A stretch of DNA of 35,164 nucleotides from Opitutaceae bacterium (lineage in GTDB: Bacteria; Verrucomicrobiota; Verrucomicrobiia; Opitutales; Opitutaceae), in assembly GCA_016794625.1 (NCBI GenBank), contig JAEUGY010000111.1, positions 1 through 35,164 of the forward strand, written 5' to 3'. The notes beneath the pieces were generated by a model. That model made no database searches and was not told where the DNA came from. It was given only the letters and a program-made list of their open reading frames with translations. The translations under genes and the position numbers were made by a program. Of this stretch, positions 23,028 through 31,768 are shown one piece after another. Every line of letters begins with the position of its first letter. Positions within the stretch are counted from its first letter, which is position 1.

Positions 23028-25799
23028 ATGTCTCCCCGTTTTCGCATCGGTATCGACCTGGGCACGACGAACTGCGCGCTGGCCTCAATCGCGGCCGGCG
23101 ACCCGGAGGGCCGATCGGTCGTGCTGGAGATTCCCCAGCCCGAAACCGGCCATTCGACGGCGTCCGCCCTCACGCTGCCGTCCTGTCTCTACCTGCCGCC
23201 CGGAGGCGGCACCTGGATCGCCGGCCGCTGGGCCCGCGCCCGGGCGGCCGAGGTGCCGGGCCGGGTGGTGCGCTCCGCCAAGTCCTGGCTGACCCACCAC
23301 GCGGCTGACCGCCGCGCGCCGTTTCTTCCGCTCGGCTCGACCGACCTCGCCCCGGCGGAGTTGCTGAGCCCGGTCCAGGCACAGGCCCGGCTGCTCCGCG
23401 TTCTCGCGGACGCCTGGGACGCCGCGCATCCCGACGCGCCTCTCGCGCACCAGGAGGTGGCCGTGACCGTGCCGGCTTCGTTCGACCCGGTGGCCCAGCA
23501 GCTCACCCTCGAAGCCGCCGCCGCCGCCGGGTTTCCTCCTGGAACGCTGCTGTTGGAGGAACCGCAGGCTGCCTTCTACGCCTGGCGGGAAACCCAGGCC
23601 CGCCGCGCGACCCCGGGCCAGCTGGGCCACCCGGATCCGGTCTCGGACCGGGCCGGGCACGTGCTGGTGGTCGATCTCGGTGGCGGCACCACTGACTTCA
23701 GTCTCTTTTCCGTCGAGCCCCAACCGGCCGGCGCGCCACCGCACCTGCGCCGGATCGCGGTCAGCGAGCACATTCTGCTCGGAGGGGACAACCTCGACCT
23801 CGCCCTCGCCCATCACGTCGAGTCCCGTCTGCCCCGCGGCACGGAACTGCCTGCCACGGCGTTTGCCCAACTCCTCGCGCGCTGCCGCGAAATCAAGGAG
23901 GAGGCGCTCGGCCGCATTCCGACCGCATCACCGGCCGCGTCTGAACCCGAACGCAGCTGGCCGATCGCCATCGCCCGCCCCGGCGCCTCCCTGCTCACGG
24001 GCACCCTGCGGCTGGAGGTCGGCGCCCGCGAAGTCGAGCGGTTGTTGATCGAGGGTTTCTTTCCGGAAGCAAGCGCGAACGAACGTCCGCTGCGCTCCAC
24101 GGCCGGTCTGCGGGAAATGGGCCTGCCTTACGCTCGCGACCCCGCGATCACCCGGCACCTCGCGGATTTTCTGCGCGACCGTCCACCCATCGACTTCCTG
24201 CTCTGCAATGGCGGCCTGACGAAAGCCCCGGCCGTGCGCGAGCGCCTGCTGGCTCACCTCACCCACTGGCAGGGCGGCCGCCGACCGGTGCTCCTGGAAA
24301 ACACCGATCCCGATCTGGCCGTGGCTCGGGGCGCCGCGCGGTTTCTTCACCTGCGCGCCCTCGGTGACGCCACGCAGATCGAAGCCGGCGCGTCCCACAC
24401 GTACTATGTGGCGGTCGGCGAGACCTCGCTCCTCTGTGTCCTTCCGCGGGGCACGCCGCCAGAGCAGCCGGTCCAGGCGGACACCCCGGGCCTGCGAGCG
24501 CTGGTCGGCCGACCCGCCAGCTTTCCCCTCTTTCGCCATGCCCGGCGCAGTGACGATGCCGCCGGTCTCCTCGTCCCACGTGACGACAACGCGTTTCACG
24601 AACTGCCGGCCATTGAAACCGTGCTGACTCCGCCACCCGGAAAACCGCGACCCCGGGATCCCCAGGTGGCGGTGCGCCTCCGCACCACCTTGCGCTCCAC
24701 CGGTCTGCTCCGCATCGAACTGCTCTGCGCCGATGACGACCTCGGCTGGACCACCCCGTGGCCGCTGGAGTTTTCGTTGCGCCCATCACCGTCCGTCCCC
24801 GCCCCGGGTCCGGTCCCGGCCGGACCCGCGCGCGCATCGACCCCCGCCCCGGCCTCGGCGTCAACCTCAGGAGCGTTGCTCTCCCTCGCCGAAGCGGGGG
24901 CAACAGCGATGACGCGACGCTTCCGCCAGGGCACGTCCGGCAAAGACCGACTCACCGCCAACGCGGTCTTCGCCGTGGCGGAGAAGGTGCTCGCCTCCCC
25001 CCGCAGCGCCTGGAATGCCGCCCTCGTGCGCGCCCTCTGGCCGGCCTGGCTGGAGCAGGGCGCGCGCCGCGGCACGTCCCCCGAACACGAGGAAACGTGG
25101 CTCCAGGTCGCAGGATTTCTGTTACGCCCCGGTCGTGGAGTGCCGGGCGACGCGGACCGCATCGCCGCCCTCTGGCCGCTGCTCGCGGCCCCGCCCCTCG
25201 CCGCCCGCCCGGCGGTCCGCGTGCAGCGCTGGATCTGCATCCGACGCATCGCCTCCGGACTCGATCCCGCGCAGGTCCTCGCCCTTTGGGATCAAGCCGA
25301 ATCCGAGTGGCCCGCCGCTGCGGCGCCCTCCGCTGAAGTCGCACTGCTCGCCGGAGCCCTCGAAACCCTGCCCACCCCCCGCCGCGCCGACCTCGCGCTC
25401 CGCCTCGCCTCCACCTTGCGCGCGCAACCTCAGGATGGAGCCGCCTGGAAGGCCCTGGGCCGACTGTTGTCACGCGTGCTGTTCCACGCCGGCACGGATC
25501 AAGTCATTGCGCCCGACGTGGTCGTCGCCTGCTGGGAGCAACTGAAGGACACCCCCGTGCCCGAACCCGTCCGACCCGACGCCGCCCTCGCCTGGCTGCG
25601 CGCCGGACGCCGCACCGGCTTGCGCAGCCTCGATGCGCCCTCGTCCTGCCGCCACGCCATCGACAGTCTCCTGCGTGCCTGGGACGTGCCGGCGCCGCGC
25701 CGCCACCCGCTGCACGAAGTCATCCCGGTCGTGGCCGCCGAGCAGGCCGCCCTCATCGGCGAAAGCCTGCCGGGCGGCTTGAGCCTCGCCTCCGACTAG
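23028..25799 (+). CDS. Hsp70-like protein 2 with DUF3731-like C-terminal region
   Basis: 923 residues. GAGGA at 23011-23015 lies rather far upstream of the ATG at 23028. The N-terminal Hsp70-type ATPase repeats the landmarks of its neighbour: FRIGIDLGTTNCALA (4-18), VPASFDPVAQQLTLEAAAAAG, LLEEPQAAFYAW, DLGGGTTDFSLF (216-227) and LLCNGGLTKAPAVRERLL (391-408). After a beta-rich segment and a Pro/Ala linker (about 585-620), a helical region starts with FRQGTSGKDRLTANAVFAVAEKVLASPRSAWN and runs to the end. This is what I recall as DUF3731, found in such long Hsp70 relatives beside DUF2760. The two genes share REMGLPYA/REAGLPYA and likely arose by duplication. A chaperone or ATP-driven adaptor role is inferred; substrates are unknown. 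It is convergent with the GH97 gene, 26 bp away. Confidence 0.87.
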   Translation: MSPRFRIGIDLGTTNCALASIAAGDPEGRSVVLEIPQPETGHSTASALTLPSCLYLPPGGGTWIAGRWARARAAEVPGRVVRSAKSWLTHHAADRRAPFLPLGSTDLAPAELLSPVQAQARLLRVLADAWDAAHPDAPLAHQEVAVTVPASFDPVAQQLTLEAAAAAGFPPGTLLLEEPQAAFYAWRETQARRATPGQLGHPDPVSDRAGHVLVVDLGGGTTDFSLFSVEPQPAGAPPHLRRIAVSEHILLGGDNLDLALAHHVESRLPRGTELPATAFAQLLARCREIKEEALGRIPTASPAASEPERSWPIAIARPGASLLTGTLRLEVGAREVERLLIEGFFPEASANERPLRSTAGLREMGLPYARDPAITRHLADFLRDRPPIDFLLCNGGLTKAPAVRERLLAHLTHWQGGRRPVLLENTDPDLAVARGAARFLHLRALGDATQIEAGASHTYYVAVGETSLLCVLPRGTPPEQPVQADTPGLRALVGRPASFPLFRHARRSDDAAGLLVPRDDNAFHELPAIETVLTPPPGKPRPRDPQVAVRLRTTLRSTGLLRIELLCADDDLGWTTPWPLEFSLRPSPSVPAPGPVPAGPARASTPAPASASTSGALLSLAEAGATAMTRRFRQGTSGKDRLTANAVFAVAEKVLASPRSAWNAALVRALWPAWLEQGARRGTSPEHEETWLQVAGFLLRPGRGVPGDADRIAALWPLLAAPPLAARPAVRVQRWICIRRIASGLDPAQVLALWDQAESEWPAAAAPSAEVALLAGALETLPTPRRADLALRLASTLRAQPQDGAAWKALGRLLSRVLFHAGTDQVIAPDVVVACWEQLKDTPVPEPVRPDAALAWLRAGRRTGLRSLDAPSSCRHAIDSLLRAWDVPAPRRHPLHEVIPVVAAEQAALIGESLPGGLSLASD

Positions 25800-25825
25800 G
25801 TCCGCGTAAACCAAGGGACGCGCCG

Positions 25826-27694
25826 TCAGTTCTCCGGCACAAAGCGGGCGGCCAGTCCACCCGCCGGCGGCAGCGAAACGTCGAGCCCGCCGTCCGCGGT
25901 CACCGCCAGCCGCCGCGAGCGCGTGGTGGCGGGTGGATCGCCGTTCTCGTGGATCTCGGCCGTGTAACGGATTCCTGGTGACAAGAACGTCAGGGCGAGC
26001 CGTTCCCGGCGCGGCGCCGCGTCGCCCGTGATCACCCCGAGGTACCAGGCGGCGCCGTTCCGGCGGGCGATGGCCACAAAGCGGCCGATGTCGTCCGCCA
26101 CTACCCGCGTCTCGTCCCAGACCGTCGGCACATGGTCAAAAAAGCCGAGTTCGCTCTCGCCGGAGAACTGGCGGGGCTCGTCGTACCAGTACAGCAGCTG
26201 GAGCGGGCTGTAGCCGGTCACCGCCAGCGCCACCTGGTGGGCGCGGGTTGGTTTGATCCGCGGACTGTACACACAGATGGTGTAGTCCGCCGCCCCCGCG
26301 GGCAGTCGCGTGAAGGGCAGCGTGGCGTTGTGCGTGGCGGAGGGCATGTGTTCATTGCCGCGCACGCCCTCCTGCGTCAGCAAATTGGGATAAGTCCGGG
26401 AGAAGCCCGACGGGCGATAGCCGTCATGGATGTCAACCATCAGCCGGTGCTCCGCCGCCTTGCGCACGGCGTCATGCAACCAGGTCGTCCACTTCTGCGG
26501 TCCCACCTGGACAAAACCAAACTTGATCCCGGCCACGCCCCAGGAGGCGTAGAGGGGCAGAAGTTCGTCCAGCTGTCGCTCGAGGGCGCGCCGGTTGACA
26601 TAGAGAAAGACGCCGATTCCCCGGGACTTGGCGTAGGCCAGCACCGCCGGCAGGTCGAGCCCCGGGTGATTCGGCACCCCGCCGACCCGTTTGGGGTCGA
26701 GGTTCACGGCGCGGGCGTCGGCCGCGTCGTCGTACTCGTGTCCATACCAGCCCGCATCGTAGAGGATGTAGGAAAAACCGTGCGCCACCGCGAAGTCCAC
26801 GCAGGCCATCCCGCCGGGAGTGGAGAGGGTGATCTCGCGGATCGCCTTGCCCGGCCGGATCCACGAAGTGTCGGCCAGAGCGCAGGGAGCATTGAAGTTC
26901 AGCACGAGATCGTTGCGCTCCAGCAGGTGCGCCGGACGGTCGCCCACGATGATCGCACGCCACGGGGTTTCCCGCGTGCCTCCGGCTTCGATCAAGGCCG
27001 GGCTGTGCAACTCGGTCACAAGGGCGCCGGGGGACAACGACAACGGGCCCAGCCGCATCCGGGGATACCCTACCAGCGCCGCTTCCAAGAGGCAGGCGTG
27101 GCGTCCGTCGGCATACACCACGGTCAACGGCCATTCACACCCGGAACGAATCGCGCCGACGGGCACGCGGGCGTACTCCCCTTCGGTGCCATGCTCCTCG
27201 TATCCCTCCGTCCCGGCCGGAAAACGAAACTCCGTCCACTCACGCCGCAGCGTCAGCCCGCCGGTCGGAAGGGGGCCGGGAAATTCGCACCGGACCGCCG
27301 CCCCTTCATCGTAGGCACGCGCCACCACCACCAGCTGCAGACCCGTCGCACGCTGCCGCACCGCCACGCGCACCTCGCGGTGCGCATCCAGCACGGTGCT
27401 GCGTTCGCCGTAGACCGGCCGCCACGTCTCGCGATGCTCGCTCTCGGACTGTGACACCCAGTCGAAACCGGAGTCGAGGTTGGGCCCCTGCGCGAGGGAG
27501 AACCCGAGCCGCGACTCCTCGAGCACCGGACGGCCCCGGTCGGAGACGCGGTAGCGGAGTCCACCTTCACCCGTGACCGTCAGGGTCACCTCAACCGTCC
27601 CGCCAGGCGAACGGACCGCGGCGGACCGCTCGGCGGCCAGGCTGGCTGTGCCCATGAGCATGAGCAGCAGGAGGAGAAGGCGGAGCCGGACCAT
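25826..27694 (-). CDS. GH97 family glycoside hydrolase (SusB-like), variant catalytic residues
   Basis: 622 residues with a signal peptide (MVRLRLLLLLLMLMGTASLA). GH97 order is complete: N-terminal beta-sandwich (about 25-275), TIM barrel with ILYDAGWYG (310-318) and SWGVAGIKFGFVQVG, then LMVDIHDGYRPSGFSRTYPNLLTQEGVRGNEH (418-449), TLPFTRLPAGAADYT, and a C-terminal beta domain. GH97 enzymes release glucose or galactose from alpha-glycosides. Retaining members use an Asp in IKVDF; here the residue is Gly393 (IKFGF), as in inverting SusB. SusB's two base Glu residues correspond to Asn367 and Asp424, and its acid Glu to Glu448 (alignment by eye against remembered SusB sequence). The active site is therefore SusB-like but altered. 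The gene follows the TonB receptor gene by 24 bp, forming one operon. Confidence 0.87.
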   Translation of the reverse strand: MVRLRLLLLLLMLMGTASLAAERSAAVRSPGGTVEVTLTVTGEGGLRYRVSDRGRPVLEESRLGFSLAQGPNLDSGFDWVSQSESEHRETWRPVYGERSTVLDAHREVRVAVRQRATGLQLVVVARAYDEGAAVRCEFPGPLPTGGLTLRREWTEFRFPAGTEGYEEHGTEGEYARVPVGAIRSGCEWPLTVVYADGRHACLLEAALVGYPRMRLGPLSLSPGALVTELHSPALIEAGGTRETPWRAIIVGDRPAHLLERNDLVLNFNAPCALADTSWIRPGKAIREITLSTPGGMACVDFAVAHGFSYILYDAGWYGHEYDDAADARAVNLDPKRVGGVPNHPGLDLPAVLAYAKSRGIGVFLYVNRRALERQLDELLPLYASWGVAGIKFGFVQVGPQKWTTWLHDAVRKAAEHRLMVDIHDGYRPSGFSRTYPNLLTQEGVRGNEHMPSATHNATLPFTRLPAGAADYTICVYSPRIKPTRAHQVALAVTGYSPLQLLYWYDEPRQFSGESELGFFDHVPTVWDETRVVADDIGRFVAIARRNGAAWYLGVITGDAAPRRERLALTFLSPGIRYTAEIHENGDPPATTRSRRLAVTADGGLDVSLPPAGGLAARFVPEN

Positions 27695-27718
27695 GAAGCG
27701 CGTGCGTCCGTGGCGGGG

Positions 27719-30445
27719 TTAGAACTCGAGCCCCACCGAACCGAGCCACTGGCGCGGCTGCGCGAAGGTGTCGCGATCGGCACGATACACCTCGTCTGTC
27801 AGGTTCCGGACGACAAAGCTGAAGGTGGTCGTACGACCGAAGACCTTGGTGCGATAGCTCGTGTTGGCGTCCCAGCGCCGCCACGCCTCCGACCACCGCA
27901 GGTTGTCGCCCTCGCGCCGGGCGCCCATGTAGACCACGCTCAGGCCGCTGGCGAAACCCTTGAGCGGACCGCGGGAGAATTCGTAGCGCACGTAGGCGTT
28001 GCCCGACCACTTGGCCGCGTTCGGGGTCCGCCGTCCGAGCAGCGAGAACGGGGCGTTCGGTCCGGCGTTGGCCGCGAAGGTCGTCGCCAGCGGGGTGGCC
28101 AGCGTGGTGGCGTTGACCGCGACAATCTCGGTCTTGTTGTAAAGTCCGCCACCGCCGATCTGCAGTTCACGCACGGGCCGCAGGTAGAAATCCACGTCGA
28201 CGCCGCGGGCCCGTTCGGCCCCGCTCAGGTCGAGGAAACCCACGGCGCTGTCCGGATCACCCGAACCCTTGGCGCGCGAGACATTTTTCTTGTCGATGAC
28301 ATAGTAGGCCACGTTGACCATCGCCCGATTCCGGAACAGGTCCGTCTTCACCCCATACTCAAAACTCTGGCCGAACTCGGGCTCGAGCAGTTCGCCCCAG
28401 GGCTTCGAGTTGAGATCCGGGGCGGGCAGGCCGTCCTGCTGATAGCGGGTGAGCAGCGTGGTTTCGCGTGCGGCGGTGCGGCCTGGCTGAAACGTCACGC
28501 GCGGGTTCACGGATTGGCTGAAGAGCACGTAGACGGACACCGGATCGGTCACCCGGTAGGACACGCCCCCCTGAGGCGTCGCCCGGGTGCGGGCGCCCTC
28601 GATCGAGCTGGTGACCACCCCGTCAAAGGTGATGGGATTGATTCCGGGATTCTTGGTGCTGTTGCGGGCGGTGACGTCGTCGTAGCGGCCACCGATCGCC
28701 AGACGTCCGCGGTTGTCGTGGAATGTTGCGGACCAGTTCGCGTAAAAGGAATTGCTCGTGAAGCGCTGGTCGTTGTTGGACCCATTGCTGGTGAACCGGT
28801 CGAGGGGCAGCACGTTCCGCGCGGCATAGGCGTCGCGCGCCGCGGTCGAGGCCGGGCTGTAGACGTTGTAGAAGTAGTCGATGATGTTGGGCACGGTCGT
28901 GGTCGTGCCAGGGATGGTGTACAGGGTCGTGCCGGCGACCCCCAGGGCGGGATCGCGGACCATCGTGCTGTTGTTTTCCCAGACGCGGTCCTCGTTGTGC
29001 TCAAACCCCGTCAGCAGCGTGTTTTGAAAAGGACCAAACCGGAAACGGGTGACCAGGTCGACCTGGCCGTTGACGCGCATCTCGCGCCGGTTGTTGCCGA
29101 TCCAGTTGACGCGCCGCCAGCCGCTCACCCCGGGCGTGTAGGCGAGAGTCGAAACCGAAGGCGAGTACACGTAGGGCACTCCGTCGAGCAGGCGCGTGTC
29201 GGACAGCGGATCCACGCCGGTGCTGGGCACACCATTGCGTCCGATCAGGCCGTAGGAACGCTGCGCCTCGGGGAAGGGATCCCCGCGGGTGTTGTCGACG
29301 TTCCAGCTGTTGAACCCACCGAGCGCGGCGATGGTGGGATTGGTCTGCGTCCACGGATTGATCAGCCCGGTGCCTCCTTCCCGGATACTGGCGCGGGCCC
29401 TCCGGTGGTAGGCAAAGTTGAAGCGCAAATCCATTTTCGAGTTCAGACGCTGCGTCGCCTCCAGTTCCCAGACCAGCGGGCGGTAGTCGCGGTAGGACGA
29501 CGGACTGTCCTTCATGAAGCCGGGCCCCAGATCGCGCACCCACTGCGGATTGTCGACTGGGTCGAGACCGTTGAATGGAATGAAGTAGGCGGGATCGCCC
29601 CCGCGGTTGATCGCGCCGGTCGGTTTCAGCGGCAGGCCCTCGGCCGGGCGGATGTTGTCATGCGTGCGGCTGAAACGCACGACGACGCTGGTGCCGGCGA
29701 AGGGTTTCCACTGCAGCATCGGGGCCACCGCCAGACGATCCAGGCTGCGCTGACGCTCGCCCTTGTCCACCGTGTAGTAGGTGGCGCCCAGCCGGAAATT
29801 GAAGGTCTTGGCGGCGTTGAGCGGACCGGTGGTGTCGAGTTCCGATCGGAAGAGGTTCTCGCTGCCGGCGCTGATCCGCACCGTAGTGCGGCGGGTCGGC
29901 GACGGGTTCTTGGTGATGTAGTTGATCACGCCTCCAGGCTGGGTCTGTCCGTAGAGCAGGGCGGCCGGCCCTTTGAGGGTCTCGACGCGGGCGATCGATG
30001 TCATGTCCGGCGTGGTCAGGCCGCGCACGCCGTTGCGCATCGCCGCGGAGCTGTCGAATCCTCGGATGTTCACCTGCGGGATGAACTCATTGAACGTACG
30101 GGCGGCACCAGGAATGACGTCGAGCACCTGCTCCAGGTCAAAGAGCGCGCGGTCGATCATGAGCTGTTCGTTGACCACGTTCATCTGCATGGGCAGGTCG
30201 CGGATGGCGACGTTTGTGCGGGTGGCCCCGAGCGTGTTCGCGGCCTGGTAACCGTCATCGCGCTCCGACGTGACTTCAAACGGAGAGAGCTCCACCGACT
30301 CATCCGGAATCACCGCCTTGGAAGGCGTGGCGCCGGCAGTGGCCTGGGCGCGGAGGGAGACGGAGGTCAACAGGACCAGCGCGGAGGCGGCCAGGAGGAA
30401 TCCTGGGCAGACCGGCCGCGGACGGGAGGAAGGATGTACGTTCAT
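27719..30445 (-). CDS. TonB-dependent receptor, upstream partner of GH97
   Basis: 908 residues from ATG 30445, chosen because the signal peptide (FLLAASALVLLTSVSLRAQA, cleavage about 34) starts close after it; an ATG at 30571 would add 42 residues without family features. The Opitutaceae-type segment VELSPFEVTSERDDGYQAANTL (51-72) stands where the TonB box is expected. The plug reads IRDLPMQMNVVNEQLM, DLEQVLDVIPGA and VNIRGFDSSAAMRNGVRG, then IARVETLKGPAALLYGQTQPGGVINYITKNP, followed by a 22-strand barrel ending in QWLGSVGLEF with terminal Phe. The plug is of the siderophore-receptor-like type, but its placement in an operon with a GH97 enzyme beside a LacI regulator points to an alpha-linked saccharide as ligand. 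Confidence 0.9.
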   Translation of the reverse strand: MNVHPSSRPRPVCPGFLLAASALVLLTSVSLRAQATAGATPSKAVIPDESVELSPFEVTSERDDGYQAANTLGATRTNVAIRDLPMQMNVVNEQLMIDRALFDLEQVLDVIPGAARTFNEFIPQVNIRGFDSSAAMRNGVRGLTTPDMTSIARVETLKGPAALLYGQTQPGGVINYITKNPSPTRRTTVRISAGSENLFRSELDTTGPLNAAKTFNFRLGATYYTVDKGERQRSLDRLAVAPMLQWKPFAGTSVVVRFSRTHDNIRPAEGLPLKPTGAINRGGDPAYFIPFNGLDPVDNPQWVRDLGPGFMKDSPSSYRDYRPLVWELEATQRLNSKMDLRFNFAYHRRARASIREGGTGLINPWTQTNPTIAALGGFNSWNVDNTRGDPFPEAQRSYGLIGRNGVPSTGVDPLSDTRLLDGVPYVYSPSVSTLAYTPGVSGWRRVNWIGNNRREMRVNGQVDLVTRFRFGPFQNTLLTGFEHNEDRVWENNSTMVRDPALGVAGTTLYTIPGTTTTVPNIIDYFYNVYSPASTAARDAYAARNVLPLDRFTSNGSNNDQRFTSNSFYANWSATFHDNRGRLAIGGRYDDVTARNSTKNPGINPITFDGVVTSSIEGARTRATPQGGVSYRVTDPVSVYVLFSQSVNPRVTFQPGRTAARETTLLTRYQQDGLPAPDLNSKPWGELLEPEFGQSFEYGVKTDLFRNRAMVNVAYYVIDKKNVSRAKGSGDPDSAVGFLDLSGAERARGVDVDFYLRPVRELQIGGGGLYNKTEIVAVNATTLATPLATTFAANAGPNAPFSLLGRRTPNAAKWSGNAYVRYEFSRGPLKGFASGLSVVYMGARREGDNLRWSEAWRRWDANTSYRTKVFGRTTTFSFVVRNLTDEVYRADRDTFAQPRQWLGSVGLEF

Positions 30446-30638
30446 ACGAGGGTAGGCGGACCGCTGAATCAGGGGAGGTCCAGGGAGGGGGCCCTGGTGG
30501 GATATCGGGGTTGATGTCTCTCCGCTCGGCGGACGGGTCGCAGATTGACAGAGACCTCCAATGACCGGCAAAAGAGATCTCAGTTAATCGCATAACCTAA
30601 CCGGCCCGCGGACCGCACCGCCACGCCCCCCTCCCCCG
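30446..30638. promoter_or_regulatory. Divergent promoter region with LacI-type operator candidate
   Basis: 193 bp between the receptor operon (minus) and the LacI-family gene (plus). The 14-bp GTTAATCGCATAAC at 30583-30596 is a partial palindrome, GTTA-NN-CG-NN-TAAC, centred on CG as LacI/GalR operators normally are. A TTGACA hexamer lies at 30545-30550 on the plus strand without a clear -10. The arrangement suits a regulator controlling both the operon and itself. Confidence 0.5.
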
Positions 30639-31700
30639 ATGCCCACCTCACGCCGGCCGGCCAACCTCCGCCAGAAGGACATCGCCCGACTCGCGGGCGT
30701 GAGCGCCGCCACGGTGTCGCTTGCGCTGGCGCACCATGCGCGAATCCCGGCGGAGACGCGAAACCGGATCGAGGCGCTCGCGACGCGCCACGGGTACCGG
30801 CTCGACCAGGCGGCCCGCACCCTGCAGTCGCGCCGTCAGCGTCGGGGTCACCGGGAAAGCGTGGGCGTCATCACTTACTTTCCCGAGGATTGGAGCGAGC
30901 AGCCCAAACGATGGTCGCTGGGATTGACGGCGCACCTCGACCAGCTGGGTTATGGCCTCGACGTGTTCCGCCACCCGACCACTCCCGCGGCATGGAGGAC
31001 GTTGTCCCGCTCCCTGCTCGCGCGCGGCATCCGCGGCGTGATCCTCCACTGCCGCAATGACGATCCGTACCACTACCCGCTGCCGTGGGATCGCCTCGCT
31101 ACCGTGGCCTGGTCGGGGGCGGTGACGACCTCGTTTTCCCCGAACCTTGCGGCCGCACACTTTGAGGACAACTTCCGCGTCGCCCAGGTGATCAGCAGTC
31201 GAGGCTACCGCCAGCCCGCCTTGATCCGTTTCGGCCCCGACCTGCCCGCGTTGACCGGCGGCCTGCTGGCCGGCTTTTCCGCGCACCTGCCCAAGGCGCA
31301 GGTGCGCATTTGGGAAAACAACCGGTGGACCCCCGAGGCGCTCCTCCGGTGGATCCGCGACAACGGCGTCGATGTCCTCTGCGGCACCCTCGTGCCCTCC
31401 TTCCTCTCCACCCTCCTTCAGGCGGGCATCCGGGTTCCCGAGGACATCGCCATCTGCTCCGCCGACGTCGACAGCCAACGGGTCGACGACACCACCCCTG
31501 GGTCCAAAGCACCCCGGCTGTCGGGCCTCAAGCAGGCCCGCCTGCGCGGCTACCGCCTTTGCGCCGATCTCCTGCATGCCCGCCTCTGCCGCAATGACTA
31601 CGGTCGAAGTGCGGACGGCGTCCACATCACGCTCCGGGGCACCTGGCAGGAAGGGGACACGCTTCCCTCGCTGGTTGCGACCCGGTCAAAAACACTTTAG
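30639..31700 (+). CDS. LacI-family transcriptional regulator
   Basis: 353 residues, the length normal for LacI/GalR repressors. The helix-turn-helix is at 10-32 (LRQKDIARLAGVSAATVSLALAH), followed by the hinge-helix region (RIPAETRNRIEALATRHGYRLDQAARTLQSRR). The periplasmic-binding-protein-like ligand domain spans about 75-345 with VGVITYF, ARGIRGVILHCRNDD, GYRQPALIRFGPDLPALTGGLLAGF and IRVPEDIAICSADV; the last is the usual IPEDIAVIGFDD site in a changed form (CSADV). The spacing and the divergent TonB-GH97 operon indicate that it senses a sugar released or imported by that operon. The likely operator is at 30583-30596. No SD is seen before the ATG. Confidence 0.9.
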   Translation: MPTSRRPANLRQKDIARLAGVSAATVSLALAHHARIPAETRNRIEALATRHGYRLDQAARTLQSRRQRRGHRESVGVITYFPEDWSEQPKRWSLGLTAHLDQLGYGLDVFRHPTTPAAWRTLSRSLLARGIRGVILHCRNDDPYHYPLPWDRLATVAWSGAVTTSFSPNLAAAHFEDNFRVAQVISSRGYRQPALIRFGPDLPALTGGLLAGFSAHLPKAQVRIWENNRWTPEALLRWIRDNGVDVLCGTLVPSFLSTLLQAGIRVPEDIAICSADVDSQRVDDTTPGSKAPRLSGLKQARLRGYRLCADLLHARLCRNDYGRSADGVHITLRGTWQEGDTLPSLVATRSKTL

Positions 31701-31768
31701 GTACTCATTATCAGTACTTTAAACAGAATCATTGCCTTGATGCGAGCGAGCCTGCTTTGTTGAGGGGT

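Noticed and set aside
26132-27454. 440-codon plus-strand frame
   Set aside because: It is antisense to the GH97 gene and lacks recognisable motifs.
27710-30514. 934-codon open frame on the plus strand
   Set aside because: It is antisense to the second TonB receptor gene, which has a full set of family motifs.
31701-31717. Stem GTACT-N7-AGTAC after the LacI gene as a terminator
   Set aside because: A 5-bp stem with only three T residues after it is too weak to call.
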